Positions 1 to 7,957 of a stretch of 7,957 nt of DNA are shown one piece after another. The DNA is from Acidimicrobiia bacterium. Lineage in GTDB: Bacteria; Actinomycetota; Acidimicrobiia; IMCC26256; BP-133. Every line of letters starts with the position of its first letter. Positions within the stretch are counted from its first letter, which is position 1. The notes beneath the pieces were generated by a model, which searched no databases, was not told the DNA's origin, and saw only the letters and a list, made by a program, of their open reading frames with translations. Where the stretch lies: the NCBI GenBank assembly GCA_025934385.1, contig JAICYE010000075.1, forward strand, positions 1 to 7,957, in the 5' to 3' direction. A program made the position numbers and the translations under genes.

Positions 1-701
1 CGCCCGCCCGACAGCTCCAGCACCCGGTTGGCCACGCCGTCGATGAAGTCGCGGTCGTGGCTCACGAACAGCAGCGCGCCGGGGAAGGCCGCCAGCTGCT
101 CCTCCAGCCAGGCGACGCTGTCGACGTCGAGGTGGTTGGTCGGCTCGTCGAGCAGGAGGACGTCGGGCCGGGCCACCAGGATCCGGGCCAGCGCCGCCCG
201 CATCCGCCACCCGCCCGACAGCTCGGCCAGCGGGCGGCGCCGGTCCTCCTCGGTGAAGCCCAGCCCGGCCAGCACCCGGTGGGCCTCGGCCTCGACGGCA
301 TAGCCACCCTGCGTCTCGAAGGCGGTCTGGGCGTCGCCCAGTTCCCGCAGCAGCCGATCGTGTTCGGCACCGGTGGTGGCGGCGACGGCGTGGTTGAGCT
401 CGTCGATCCGATGGGCCAGCCCGTACAGCCCCCCGGCCCCCCGCAGCGCCTCGTCGAGCGCGGACCCGTCCGCCGCCTCGGTGCGGTCCTGCGGCAGGTA
501 GGCCAGGGTCAGGGTGGACGGGCGGGTCACGGTGCCGGTGTCGGGTCGCTGCTCGCCGGCCAGGATCTCGAGCAGCGTGGTCTTGCCGGTGCCGTTGCCG
601 CCGACGAGGGCGACGCGCCGACCCGGGCTCAGCGTGATGGTGACATCGCTGAACAGGACCCGCTGGCCGTGCGCCTTGGACAGTCCGGAACCGGTGAGCA
701 C
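1..701 (-). CDS. ABC-F family ATPase, N-terminal part (cut by window edge)
   Basis: Soluble ABC ATPase of the ABC-F class. These proteins have two ATPase domains, no membrane segment, and generally act on the ribosome. The 233 visible codons cover the first ATPase domain. It has Walker A GGNGTGKTT (residues 34-42), a Q-loop Gln71, a signature LSGGW (161-165), Walker B LLLDEPTNHLD (182-192) with catalytic Glu186, and a switch His215 in VSHDRD. The DEPTNHLD form and the lack of transmembrane segments point to ABC-F (Uup/YheS/EttA-like) rather than a transporter. The second domain lies outside the window. The GTG at 701 is the first start after an in-frame TAG at 711-713, so the start is well bounded. 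It has no Shine-Dalgarno and looks leaderless. The subfamily, and any role in antibiotic protection as opposed to housekeeping translation, cannot be told from this half. Transcribed divergently from paaZ. Confidence 0.93.
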   Translation of the reverse strand, partial: MLTGSGLSKAHGQRVLFSDVTITLSPGRRVALVGGNGTGKTTLLEILAGEQRPDTGTVTRPSTLTLAYLPQDRTEAADGSALDEALRGAGGLYGLAHRIDELNHAVAATTGAEHDRLLRELGDAQTAFETQGGYAVEAEAHRVLAGLGFTEEDRRRPLAELSGGWRMRAALARILVARPDVLLLDEPTNHLDVDSVAWLEEQLAAFPGALLFVSHDRDFIDGVANRVLELSGG

Positions 702-707
702 ACCGCC

Positions 708-713
708 AGGCTA
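708..713 (-). promoter_or_regulatory. Candidate -10 box for leaderless ABC-F transcript
   Basis: On the minus strand the hexamer TAGCCT fits the actinobacterial -10 pattern TANNNT. It ends six bases before the GTG at 701. That spacing would put the transcript start on the start codon, and no Shine-Dalgarno is present. No good -35 is seen. The sequence match is direct; promoter function is inferred. Confidence 0.4.
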
Positions 714-765
714 AAGGCGGGCGGGTGCCGACCCAGCCTCGTGATCACGTCCGCCGTGTTCCCCC

Positions 766-820
766 GCACGACCTGTCGTGCTCGAGGCCCTCACAGGGCC
801 CGGAACACGACCGGTTGTGC
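766..820. promoter_or_regulatory. 55-bp compound palindrome with two operator-like repeats
   Basis: Two 16-base dyads, GCACGACCTGTCGTGC at 766-781 and ACACGACCGGTTGTGC at 805-820, match at 13 of 16 positions (consensus RCACGACCKGTYGTGC). They start 39 bases apart. Exactly midway lies a third dyad, GGCCCT-CAC-AGGGCC (786-800), so the whole block is roughly symmetric about base 793. The block sits between the divergent ABC-F and paaZ genes. Either a paired operator for a dimeric regulator or a structured RNA leader would fit. I do not recognise the motif. Confidence 0.5.
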
Positions 821-824
821 TCCG

Positions 825-847
825 GCCCACGATCCGGCGCCGTGGGC
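825..847. repeat. Inverted repeat GCCCACG-N9-CGTGGGC
   Basis: A perfect 7-base inverted repeat (825-831 and 841-847) lies between the 55-bp palindrome and the PaaR-like site. It may be part of the same control region, but short GC-rich inverted repeats are common by chance in such DNA. No T-tract follows it, so it is not a convincing terminator. Confidence 0.3.
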
Positions 848-865
848 GCCCGGTACCGTCGCCGA

Positions 866-887
866 ATTCACCGGCCGGACGGTCGGT
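866..887. promoter_or_regulatory. PaaR-like operator upstream of paaZ
   Basis: The core ACCGGCCGGACGGT (870-883) fits ACCGNNCGNNCGGT, the centre of the 22-base palindrome bound by the TetR repressor PaaR upstream of paa genes in Corynebacterium glutamicum, as I recall that motif. Including the flanks ATTC and CGGT, 14 of the 16 specified positions agree. The two mismatches are T for C at 867 and G for A at 885. An overlapping wider dyad, TTCACCG...CGGTGAA, spans 867-890. The site ends six bases before a candidate -35 and about 85 bases before paaZ, so a bound repressor would block RNA polymerase. In C. glutamicum phenylacetyl-CoA relieves the repression. Transferring that here is inference, since no paaR is visible in the window. 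Confidence 0.65.
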
Positions 888-892
888 GAAAA

Positions 893-922
893 TTGGCAAA
901 CAGCGGGCCGGTGGCCTAGAAC
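893..922 (+). promoter_or_regulatory. Candidate promoter for paaZ-paaG
   Basis: TTGGCA (893-898) differs from the -35 consensus TTGACA at one base. It is followed after 18 bases by TAGAAC (917-922), a moderate -10. It lies just downstream of the PaaR-like operator, in the only AT-richer patch of the intergenic region. Predicted transcription would begin near 929, leaving a leader of about 40 bases. Confidence 0.5.
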
Positions 923-961
923 GGCGGGCAGCGTCGCTCCAGGCCGGGGCGCGCCGACGGG

Positions 962-967
962 GGAGGT
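962..967 (+). promoter_or_regulatory. Strong ribosome binding site of paaZ
   Basis: GGAGGT ends four bases before the ATG at 972. This decides the paaZ start. The open frame runs upstream to base 57 without a stop, but that extension is antisense to the ABC-F gene and then crosses the promoter. Confidence 0.85.
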
Positions 968-971
968 CGCC

Positions 972-3029
972 ATGCGGGTCCTGCAGAGCTATGTCGGCGG
1001 GCAGTGGCTCACGCCGTCGGGAGACGGCGTCGAGGTCCACGACGCCACCACCGGGGAGCCGGTGGCCCGGGTGGGCAGCGACGGCGTCGACGTCGCCGCC
1101 GCCCTCGCCTATGGCCGGGAGGTCGGCGGCCCGGCGCTGCGGCGGCTGACGTTCGGGCGGCGGGCCGGGATCCTCAAGGCGCTCGGGGCGTACCTCGGCG
1201 AACAGAAGGAGGAGCTCTACGGTCTGTCGACGGCGGCCGGCGCCACCCGGCCCGACGCCTGGCTCGACGTCGAGGGCGGGACGGGCGTCCTCATGGTCTA
1301 TGCCGGGAAGGGCCGCAAGGAACTGCCCGACGCCACGTTCCTGCGCGACGGCGAGCCCGAGGTGTTGGCCAAGGACGGATCCTTCCTCGGGCTGCATCTC
1401 CTCGTGCCCCGGGAGGGCGTCGCCGTCCTCATCAACGCCTTCAACTTCCCGGTGTGGGGAATGCTGGAGAAGGTGGCCCCGGCGCTGCTGGCCGGCGTGC
1501 CGGTGCTGGTGAAGCCGGCCACGCCGACGGCCTACGTGGCCGAGGCGGCGGTGCGGCTGATGGCCGATTCCGGAGCCCTGCCCGATGGAGCGCTGCAACT
1601 GGTGTGCGGCAGCCTCGGCGACGCCTTCGACCACCTGACCGGGCAGGACTCCGTGTTCTTCACCGGCTCGGCGGCCACGGCCATGAAGCTCCGCTCCCAC
1701 CCGAACGTGCTGGCCCGGTCGGTCCGGTTCACGGCCGAGGCCGACTCGCTCAACGCCTCCGTCCTCGGCCCGGCGGCCACGCCCGGCACGGCCGAGTTCG
1801 ACCTCTACGTGAAGGAGGTCGCCCGGGAGATGACGACGAAGGCCGGGCAACGCTGCACCGCCATCCGCCGGGCGCTGGTGCCGGCGCCGCTGGTCGACGA
1901 CGTGGTGGCGGCGCTGGCCGACCGCCTGGCCAAGGTCGTCGTCGGCGACCCCCGCCGGGAGGAGGTCCGCATGGGCCCGCTGGTCAGCCTCGACCAGCGG
2001 AGCGAGGTCGAACGGGCGGTCGCCGCGCTGGCCGCCGGCGCCGAGATCGCCGTCGGCGGGCCGGCGGCCAAATTCGAGCCGCTCGGCGCCGATGCCGACC
2101 ACGGCGCCTTCCTCGCCCCAACGGTGCTGGTGGCCCGCGAGGCCGGCGCCGGTGGTGCGGGCGCCGCGGTGCACGACGTCGAACCGTTCGGGCCGGTGTG
2201 CACGGTGCTGCCCTACGACGGCGTCGACGACGCCGTCGACCTCGCCCGGCTCGGCCAGGGCAGCCTGGTGGTGTCGGTCTTCACCCCCGACGCCGCCGAG
2301 GCCGGCCGGCTGGCGCTGGGTCTCGGGCCCCACCACGGCCGGGTCCTCCTGGTCGACGAGCGCTGCGGGAAGACCCAGACCGGGCACGGCTCGCCGATGC
2401 CCCACCTCGTCCACGGCGGCCCGGGCCGGGCCGGCGGCGGCGAGGAGCTGGGCGGCGTCCGGTCGGTCCACCACCACCTCCAGCGGGTGGCGGTGCAGGG
2501 CTCCCCCGACACCCTCTCCGCGCTGACCGGCACGCTGCTGCCCGGCGCCACCCGCCACGAGGGCGGCCCGCACCCGTTCACCAGGCACTTCGAGGACCTG
2601 GCCCTGGGCGACACGCTGGTCACGGAGAAGCGCACGATCACCGTCGACGACATCGAGCGCTTCGCCGACCTGACCGGCGACCACTTCTACGCCCACACCG
2701 ACGAGGAGGCAGCGGCCAAGAGCCCGATCTTCAAGGGCCGGGTGGCCCACGGCTATTTCGTCATCGCCGCCGCCGCCGGGTTGTTCGTGTGGCCCGAGCC
2801 CGGGCCGGTGCTGGCCAACTACGGCATCGACCGGCTGCGCTTCACCACTCCGGTGCGGCCCGGCGACGAGATCCACGTCGTGTTCACCTGCAAGGAGAAG
2901 TCGCCCCGCCCCGGCGCCGGGTACGGCGAGGTGCGGTGGGACACGCAGGTCGTCAACCAGGAGGGGACGGTGGTGGCGGCCTACGACGTGCTCACGATGG
3001 TGGCCACGAGGGAGGCGGCGCAGAAGTGA
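972..3029 (+). CDS. paaZ: PaaZ: bifunctional oxepin-CoA hydrolase / 3-oxo-5,6-dehydrosuberyl-CoA semialdehyde dehydrogenase
   Basis: Ring-opening enzyme of aerobic phenylacetate catabolism. The C-terminal hydratase opens oxepin-CoA to an aldehyde, which the N-terminal dehydrogenase oxidises with NADP+ to 3-oxo-5,6-dehydrosuberyl-CoA. The 685 residues compare with about 681 in E. coli. Residues 1 to about 515 are an aldehyde dehydrogenase domain with NAFNFP (155-160), the cofactor lysine in KPATPT (Lys181), Glu256 and nucleophile Cys295 in AGQRC. The last two fall at the same numbers as the catalytic residues of E. coli PaaZ. The stretch GHGSPMPHLVHGGPGRAGG (471-489) is also typical of the family. 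Residues from about 535 to 680 are an (R)-specific MaoC-type hotdog hydratase with TGDHFYAH, giving the dyad Asp570/His575. Both active sites look intact. The ATG at 972 follows a strong Shine-Dalgarno. It is translationally coupled to paaG and probably controlled by a PaaR-like repressor. Confidence 0.96.
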   Translation: MRVLQSYVGGQWLTPSGDGVEVHDATTGEPVARVGSDGVDVAAALAYGREVGGPALRRLTFGRRAGILKALGAYLGEQKEELYGLSTAAGATRPDAWLDVEGGTGVLMVYAGKGRKELPDATFLRDGEPEVLAKDGSFLGLHLLVPREGVAVLINAFNFPVWGMLEKVAPALLAGVPVLVKPATPTAYVAEAAVRLMADSGALPDGALQLVCGSLGDAFDHLTGQDSVFFTGSAATAMKLRSHPNVLARSVRFTAEADSLNASVLGPAATPGTAEFDLYVKEVAREMTTKAGQRCTAIRRALVPAPLVDDVVAALADRLAKVVVGDPRREEVRMGPLVSLDQRSEVERAVAALAAGAEIAVGGPAAKFEPLGADADHGAFLAPTVLVAREAGAGGAGAAVHDVEPFGPVCTVLPYDGVDDAVDLARLGQGSLVVSVFTPDAAEAGRLALGLGPHHGRVLLVDERCGKTQTGHGSPMPHLVHGGPGRAGGGEELGGVRSVHHHLQRVAVQGSPDTLSALTGTLLPGATRHEGGPHPFTRHFEDLALGDTLVTEKRTITVDDIERFADLTGDHFYAHTDEEAAAKSPIFKGRVAHGYFVIAAAAGLFVWPEPGPVLANYGIDRLRFTTPVRPGDEIHVVFTCKEKSPRPGAGYGEVRWDTQVVNQEGTVVAAYDVLTMVATREAAQK

Positions 3030-3802
3030 GCGACGCCATTCTGCTGGAGCGCGACGGCGGCGTCGCCGAGCTCGTCCTCAACCGGCCCGAGCGGCGCAAC
3101 GCCCTCGACGAGCCGGCCCGGTCGCTGCTGGCCTCGGCCCTCGACGAGCTGGAGAAGGACCCGCCCCGGGCACTGCTGCTGCGGGGCGAGGGCAAGGGCT
3201 TCTGCGCCGGGCGGGACCTGAGCGACGCCGAGCCCTTCACCGAGGACGGCGAAGCCATCCTGGCGGCCATGAACCCGATCATCGCCCGCCTCCACGGGCT
3301 GGCGTGCCCGACGGTGGCGGCGGTGCAGGGCGCCGCCCTGGGGTTCGGGCTGGGCCTCGCCCTGGCCTGTGATCTGCTGCTCGTCGGCGAGAGCGCCAAG
3401 ATCGGCAGCCCGTTCGCCGCCATCGGCGCCGTCCTCGACTCGGGCTCGCATCTCTTCCTCTGCTCCCGCATCGGCCCGGCCCGGACGCTGGAGCTGGTCT
3501 ACACCGGCCGGTTCCTGTCCGGCGCCGAGGCGCTCGACTGGGGCATCGCCAACGCCGTGCACCCCGACGATGGACTGCTCGGCGCCGCCCGGGCGCTGGT
3601 GGCGGCCATCGGCGCCGGTCCGACGGCGGCCTTCCTGCTGTCGAAGGACCTCGTGGCCCGGATCGCCGGCGGCGGTCTGCGGCTCGACGACGTCCTGGCC
3701 GCCGAGGCCGCCGCCCAGGGCGCCGCCGCCCGCACCCGCGACTACGGCGAGGGCATGACCGCCTTCCTGGAGAAGCGCAAGCCCACGTTCACGGGCCGCT
3801 GA
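3026..3802 (+). CDS. paaG: PaaG: 1,2-epoxyphenylacetyl-CoA isomerase (crotonase fold)
   Basis: Crotonase-family protein of 258 residues, close to the family's usual 260 or so. It most likely isomerises ring-1,2-epoxyphenylacetyl-CoA to oxepin-CoA, the substrate of PaaZ, and may also shift double bonds in later dehydroadipyl-CoA intermediates. The CoA/oxyanion-hole segments are GFCAGRDL (58-65) and QGAALGFGLGLALACDL (101-117). In GAVLDSG (134-140) Asp138 lines up with the catalytic aspartate of PaaG-type isomerases, where hydratases have glutamate. The GTG start at 3026 overlaps the paaZ stop as GTGA, and GGAGG at 3011-3015 lies ten bases upstream, so the two genes are one operon with coupled translation. 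A generic enoyl-CoA isomerase is the main alternative. The neighbouring paaZ and the Asp138 motif favour PaaG. Confidence 0.88.
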   Translation: MSDAILLERDGGVAELVLNRPERRNALDEPARSLLASALDELEKDPPRALLLRGEGKGFCAGRDLSDAEPFTEDGEAILAAMNPIIARLHGLACPTVAAVQGAALGFGLGLALACDLLLVGESAKIGSPFAAIGAVLDSGSHLFLCSRIGPARTLELVYTGRFLSGAEALDWGIANAVHPDDGLLGAARALVAAIGAGPTAAFLLSKDLVARIAGGGLRLDDVLAAEAAAQGAAARTRDYGEGMTAFLEKRKPTFTGR

Positions 3803-3849
3803 TCCCCTGCCGGGTCGGCCGTCACCAGCTCGGACGAGCGCCGTTGCCT

Positions 3850-3896
3850 ACCCCGAGCGCTCTGCCTACAGAATCTGTGGGTTTTCCGCTCGGGGT
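3850..3896. terminator. Nested hairpin between converging genes, probable bidirectional terminator
   Basis: An outer perfect 10-bp stem, ACCCCGAGCG (3850-3859) with CGCTCGGGGT (3887-3896), encloses an inner 7-bp hairpin, CCTACAG-AAT-CTGTGGG (3865-3881, one G-T pair). TTTT follows the inner hairpin at 3882-3885. On the plus strand the inner stem plus T-run resembles a short intrinsic terminator 60 bases after paaG. On the minus strand the outer stem could end the paaI transcript. The rest of 3803-3952 shows no gene. Confidence 0.6.
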
Positions 3897-3952
3897 TCCC
3901 CGGCCGGGCCGGCGCCGAGCACGGGTCGCTCGGAAGTTGAACCGGTGCCGGC

Positions 3953-4423
3953 TCAGTGGGTGTCGCGCCAGTCCTCGGGCCAGGCGTCCTCGCCGAGGTG
4001 CCAGCGGCCGGTGCGGAAGCACATCGCCTGGAACGAGGCCCGCAGCGTTCCGTCGGACTCCGACGTCACGTCGATGGCGTAGGACGCCGTCCGACGGGTC
4101 CGGGCCCGCTCCACCGCCGTCGCCCGCAGCGTCTCGCCGGGTAGCCCGGCCGACAGGTAGTGGATCTCGATGGACAGGGCGACGCAGATCCGGCCCCAGG
4201 AGTTGGACGACACGCCGAGGGAGCAGTCGCCCAGCGAGAACAGCGCTCCGCCGTGGACGCTGTCGACGAAGTTGAGGTGGCCCGCCTCCACGGGGAGGCG
4301 GTAGACGGCCCGTCCCCCGTCCCACTCCACGAGCTCGGCGCCGAGTCCCTTGGCGTAGGCGTCGCCCCGGAAGACGGCCTCGAGGCGGGCGCGATTGCGC
4401 TCCAACGGCGAATCGGTGGTCAC
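3953..4423 (-). CDS. paaI: PaaI-like hotdog-fold acyl-CoA thioesterase
   Basis: Predicted cytoplasmic thioesterase of 156 residues that hydrolyses (hydroxy)phenylacetyl-CoA-type thioesters. It is usually thought to free CoA when the phenylacetate pathway stalls. The hotdog signature is clear: Asn51, His57-Gly58-Gly59 in VHGGALFSLGD, and catalytic Asp66. The spacing is the same as Asn46, Gly53 and Asp61 of E. coli PaaI (140 residues). The GTG at 4423 is chosen because the protein then begins just before the usual PaaI N-terminus. A TACCAT -10-like box lies eight bases upstream, and there is no Shine-Dalgarno. An in-frame ATG at 4510 would add 29 unrelated residues and cross the next gene's start. 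It converges on paaG, so it is not in the same operon. Other small hotdog thioesterases share this motif, so the substrate is inferred from context. Confidence 0.82.
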   Translation of the reverse strand: MTTDSPLERNRARLEAVFRGDAYAKGLGAELVEWDGGRAVYRLPVEAGHLNFVDSVHGGALFSLGDCSLGVSSNSWGRICVALSIEIHYLSAGLPGETLRATAVERARTRRTASYAIDVTSESDGTLRASFQAMCFRTGRWHLGEDAWPEDWRDTH

Positions 4424-4431
4424 GGCTCGGA

Positions 4432-4437
4432 ATGGTA
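4432..4437 (-). promoter_or_regulatory. Candidate -10 box for paaI, leaderless
   Basis: TACCAT on the minus strand fits TANNNT and ends eight bases before the GTG at 4423. No Shine-Dalgarno is seen before that GTG, so a leaderless or near-leaderless transcript is likely. This box supports choosing the shorter start. Confidence 0.4.
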
Positions 4438-4480
4438 CGGAGGCCGGCCCTGGCGTCCTCGAAACGCAGCCACGGTTGGC

Positions 4481-4492
4481 TCCGGCGCCGGA
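4481..4492. repeat. Perfect 12-bp palindrome in divergent intergenic region
   Basis: TCCGGCGCCGGA lies between the divergent starts of paaI and the Lys-rich gene, 17 bases before the latter's ATG. It could be a regulator site shared by both genes, but a GC-only core of this kind arises easily by chance here. It does not fit the PaaR core ACCGNNCGNNCGGT. Confidence 0.25.
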
Positions 4493-4508
4493 CGGGTAGC
4501 GCGAGGTC

Positions 4509-7496
<2,988 letters not shown>

Positions 7497-7573
7497 CGCC
7501 GCCGACGCCCGCCCGGCCGAACGCCCGCCGTGGTCGCGGGCCCGGCCGTGTGACAACCTGGAGTGCTCCGAGG

Positions 7574-7578
7574 GGAGG
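7574..7578 (+). promoter_or_regulatory. Ribosome binding site deciding a TTG start
   Basis: GGAGG lies six bases before the TTG at 7585, the best-spaced start in this frame. The later GTG and ATG (7603, 7606) have no comparable site and would shorten the basic end of the signal peptide. Confidence 0.7.
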
Positions 7579-7584
7579 GTCGGG

Positions 7585-7957
7585 TTGTCGCGAGTCGTCC
7601 GGGTGATGGTGGCGGTGCTGGCGCTGGCCGCCGGCGCCGGCCTCGCCGCCCCGGCCGGACGGGCGGCCGGCGTCGCCGCCCCGTCGGGGCCCGACCTCTA
7701 CCGGATCACGGCGCCGCCAACGGCGGCCCGGCGGCTGGCCACGGCCGGGTTCGACGTGGCCGCCACCCGTCCCGACGGCAGCGCCGAGGTCGTGGCCGGC
7801 CCGGCCGAGCGGGCCCGGCTGGCGGCGCTGGGATTCGACCCCGTCCCCTGGCGGGACGGGCAGGGCCGCTCGGTGGCCGATCTCGCCCGGGCCCGGGCGG
7901 CGGCCGGCTACACCGTCTGGAAGCGGTGGGACGGGTCGGGCGGGCTCCACGCCGAGA
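7585..7957 (+). CDS. Secreted protein, probable M14 zinc carboxypeptidase precursor (N-terminus only)
   Basis: 124 codons are visible before the window ends. The N-terminus is a signal peptide: arginines at 3 and 6, a hydrophobic stretch VMVAVLALAAGAGLAA (7-22), and Ala-rich cleavage sites near 23-33. It is followed by a domain beginning DLYRITAPPTAARRLATAGF (37-56), which resembles the propeptide of secreted actinobacterial metallocarboxypeptidases. The segment GYTVWKRWDGSGGLHAE (108-124) resembles the usual entry into the M14 peptidase domain. The zinc ligands (HXXE and a later His) would lie beyond the window, so activity cannot be judged. Another secreted hydrolase with the same propeptide is possible. 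The TTG start is chosen from a well-placed GGAGG. The 88 bases upstream hold the hairpin at 7486-7505 but no clear promoter. Confidence 0.68.
   Translation, partial: MSRVVRVMVAVLALAAGAGLAAPAGRAAGVAAPSGPDLYRITAPPTAARRLATAGFDVAATRPDGSAEVVAGPAERARLAALGFDPVPWRDGQGRSVADLARARAAAGYTVWKRWDGSGGLHAE

Noticed and set aside
740..749. CGTGATCACG as a CRP/GlxR site
   Set aside because: The half sites TGTGA and TCACA are not separated by the six-base spacer that CRP-type proteins need.
57..971. Upstream extension of the paaZ reading frame to a GTG at 57
   Set aside because: It is antisense to the ABC-F gene and crosses the promoter and operator. A strong Shine-Dalgarno fixes the start at 972, and residue numbers then match E. 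coli PaaZ catalytic positions.
711..2876. Long minus-strand open frame of 721 codons opposite paaZ
   Set aside because: Rich in Gly, Arg, His and Gln without any recognisable domain. This is the usual antisense shadow of a GC-rich gene.
1004..3025. Upstream part of the paaG frame running through paaZ
   Set aside because: Arg/Gly/Pro-rich shadow of paaZ. Crotonase homology begins only at the GTG at 3026.
972..3802. Rewired paaZ-paaG for tropone or tropolone production
   Set aside because: That use needs a PaaZ lacking dehydrogenase activity. Here Glu256 and Cys295 are intact and no tropone genes are present.

Overview
This is a GC-rich chromosomal window with strong third-position G/C bias. 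It looks like a free-living actinobacterium, possibly from the Acidimicrobiia. That placement is inference. It rests on the codon bias, the actinobacterial form of SerC, an actinobacterial-type PaaR operator match, and several genes that appear to start at or beside a TANNNT -10 box with no leader. I see no insertion sequence, phage gene, tRNA, rRNA or CRISPR array.

Layout: (1) 1-701, minus strand, the first half of an ABC-F ATPase, cut off by the window edge. (2) 702-971, a 270-base divergent regulatory region. It holds a 55-bp compound palindrome, a 22-bp site closely resembling the known operator of the TetR repressor PaaR, and a promoter and ribosome binding site for the next operon. (3) 972-3802, plus strand, a two-gene phenylacetate operon, paaZ-paaG, joined by a GTGA stop/start overlap. 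(4) 3803-3952, an intergenic region with a nested hairpin, probably a shared terminator for converging genes. (5) 3953-4423, minus strand, a PaaI-like hotdog thioesterase. (6) 4509-5093, plus strand, a disordered Lys/Ala/Pro-rich protein with a 15-base tandem repeat. Its 3' end overlaps the next gene tail to tail. (7) 5071-6207, minus strand, serC. (8) 6267-7496, plus strand, a class-I aspartate-type aminotransferase transcribed divergently from serC. (9) 7585-end, plus strand, the N-terminus of a secreted protein that looks like an M14 zinc carboxypeptidase.

Function: PaaG isomerises the ring-1,2-epoxide of phenylacetyl-CoA to oxepin-CoA. PaaZ opens the oxepin ring and oxidises the resulting aldehyde. 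PaaI is the thioesterase usually thought to rescue CoA from dead-end pathway intermediates. All three carry the expected catalytic residues, so this is a plausible functional middle section of phenylacetate catabolism. The epoxidase (paaABCDE), the ligase (paaK) and the regulator (paaR) are not in the window. SerC and the aspartate-type aminotransferase are housekeeping amino-acid enzymes that share a divergent promoter region of about 60 bases.

No wholly new system is evident. The parts most worth checking are the regulatory region at 766-922, the repeated leaderless-start pattern, and the conserved-looking but unrecognised protein at 4509-5093.
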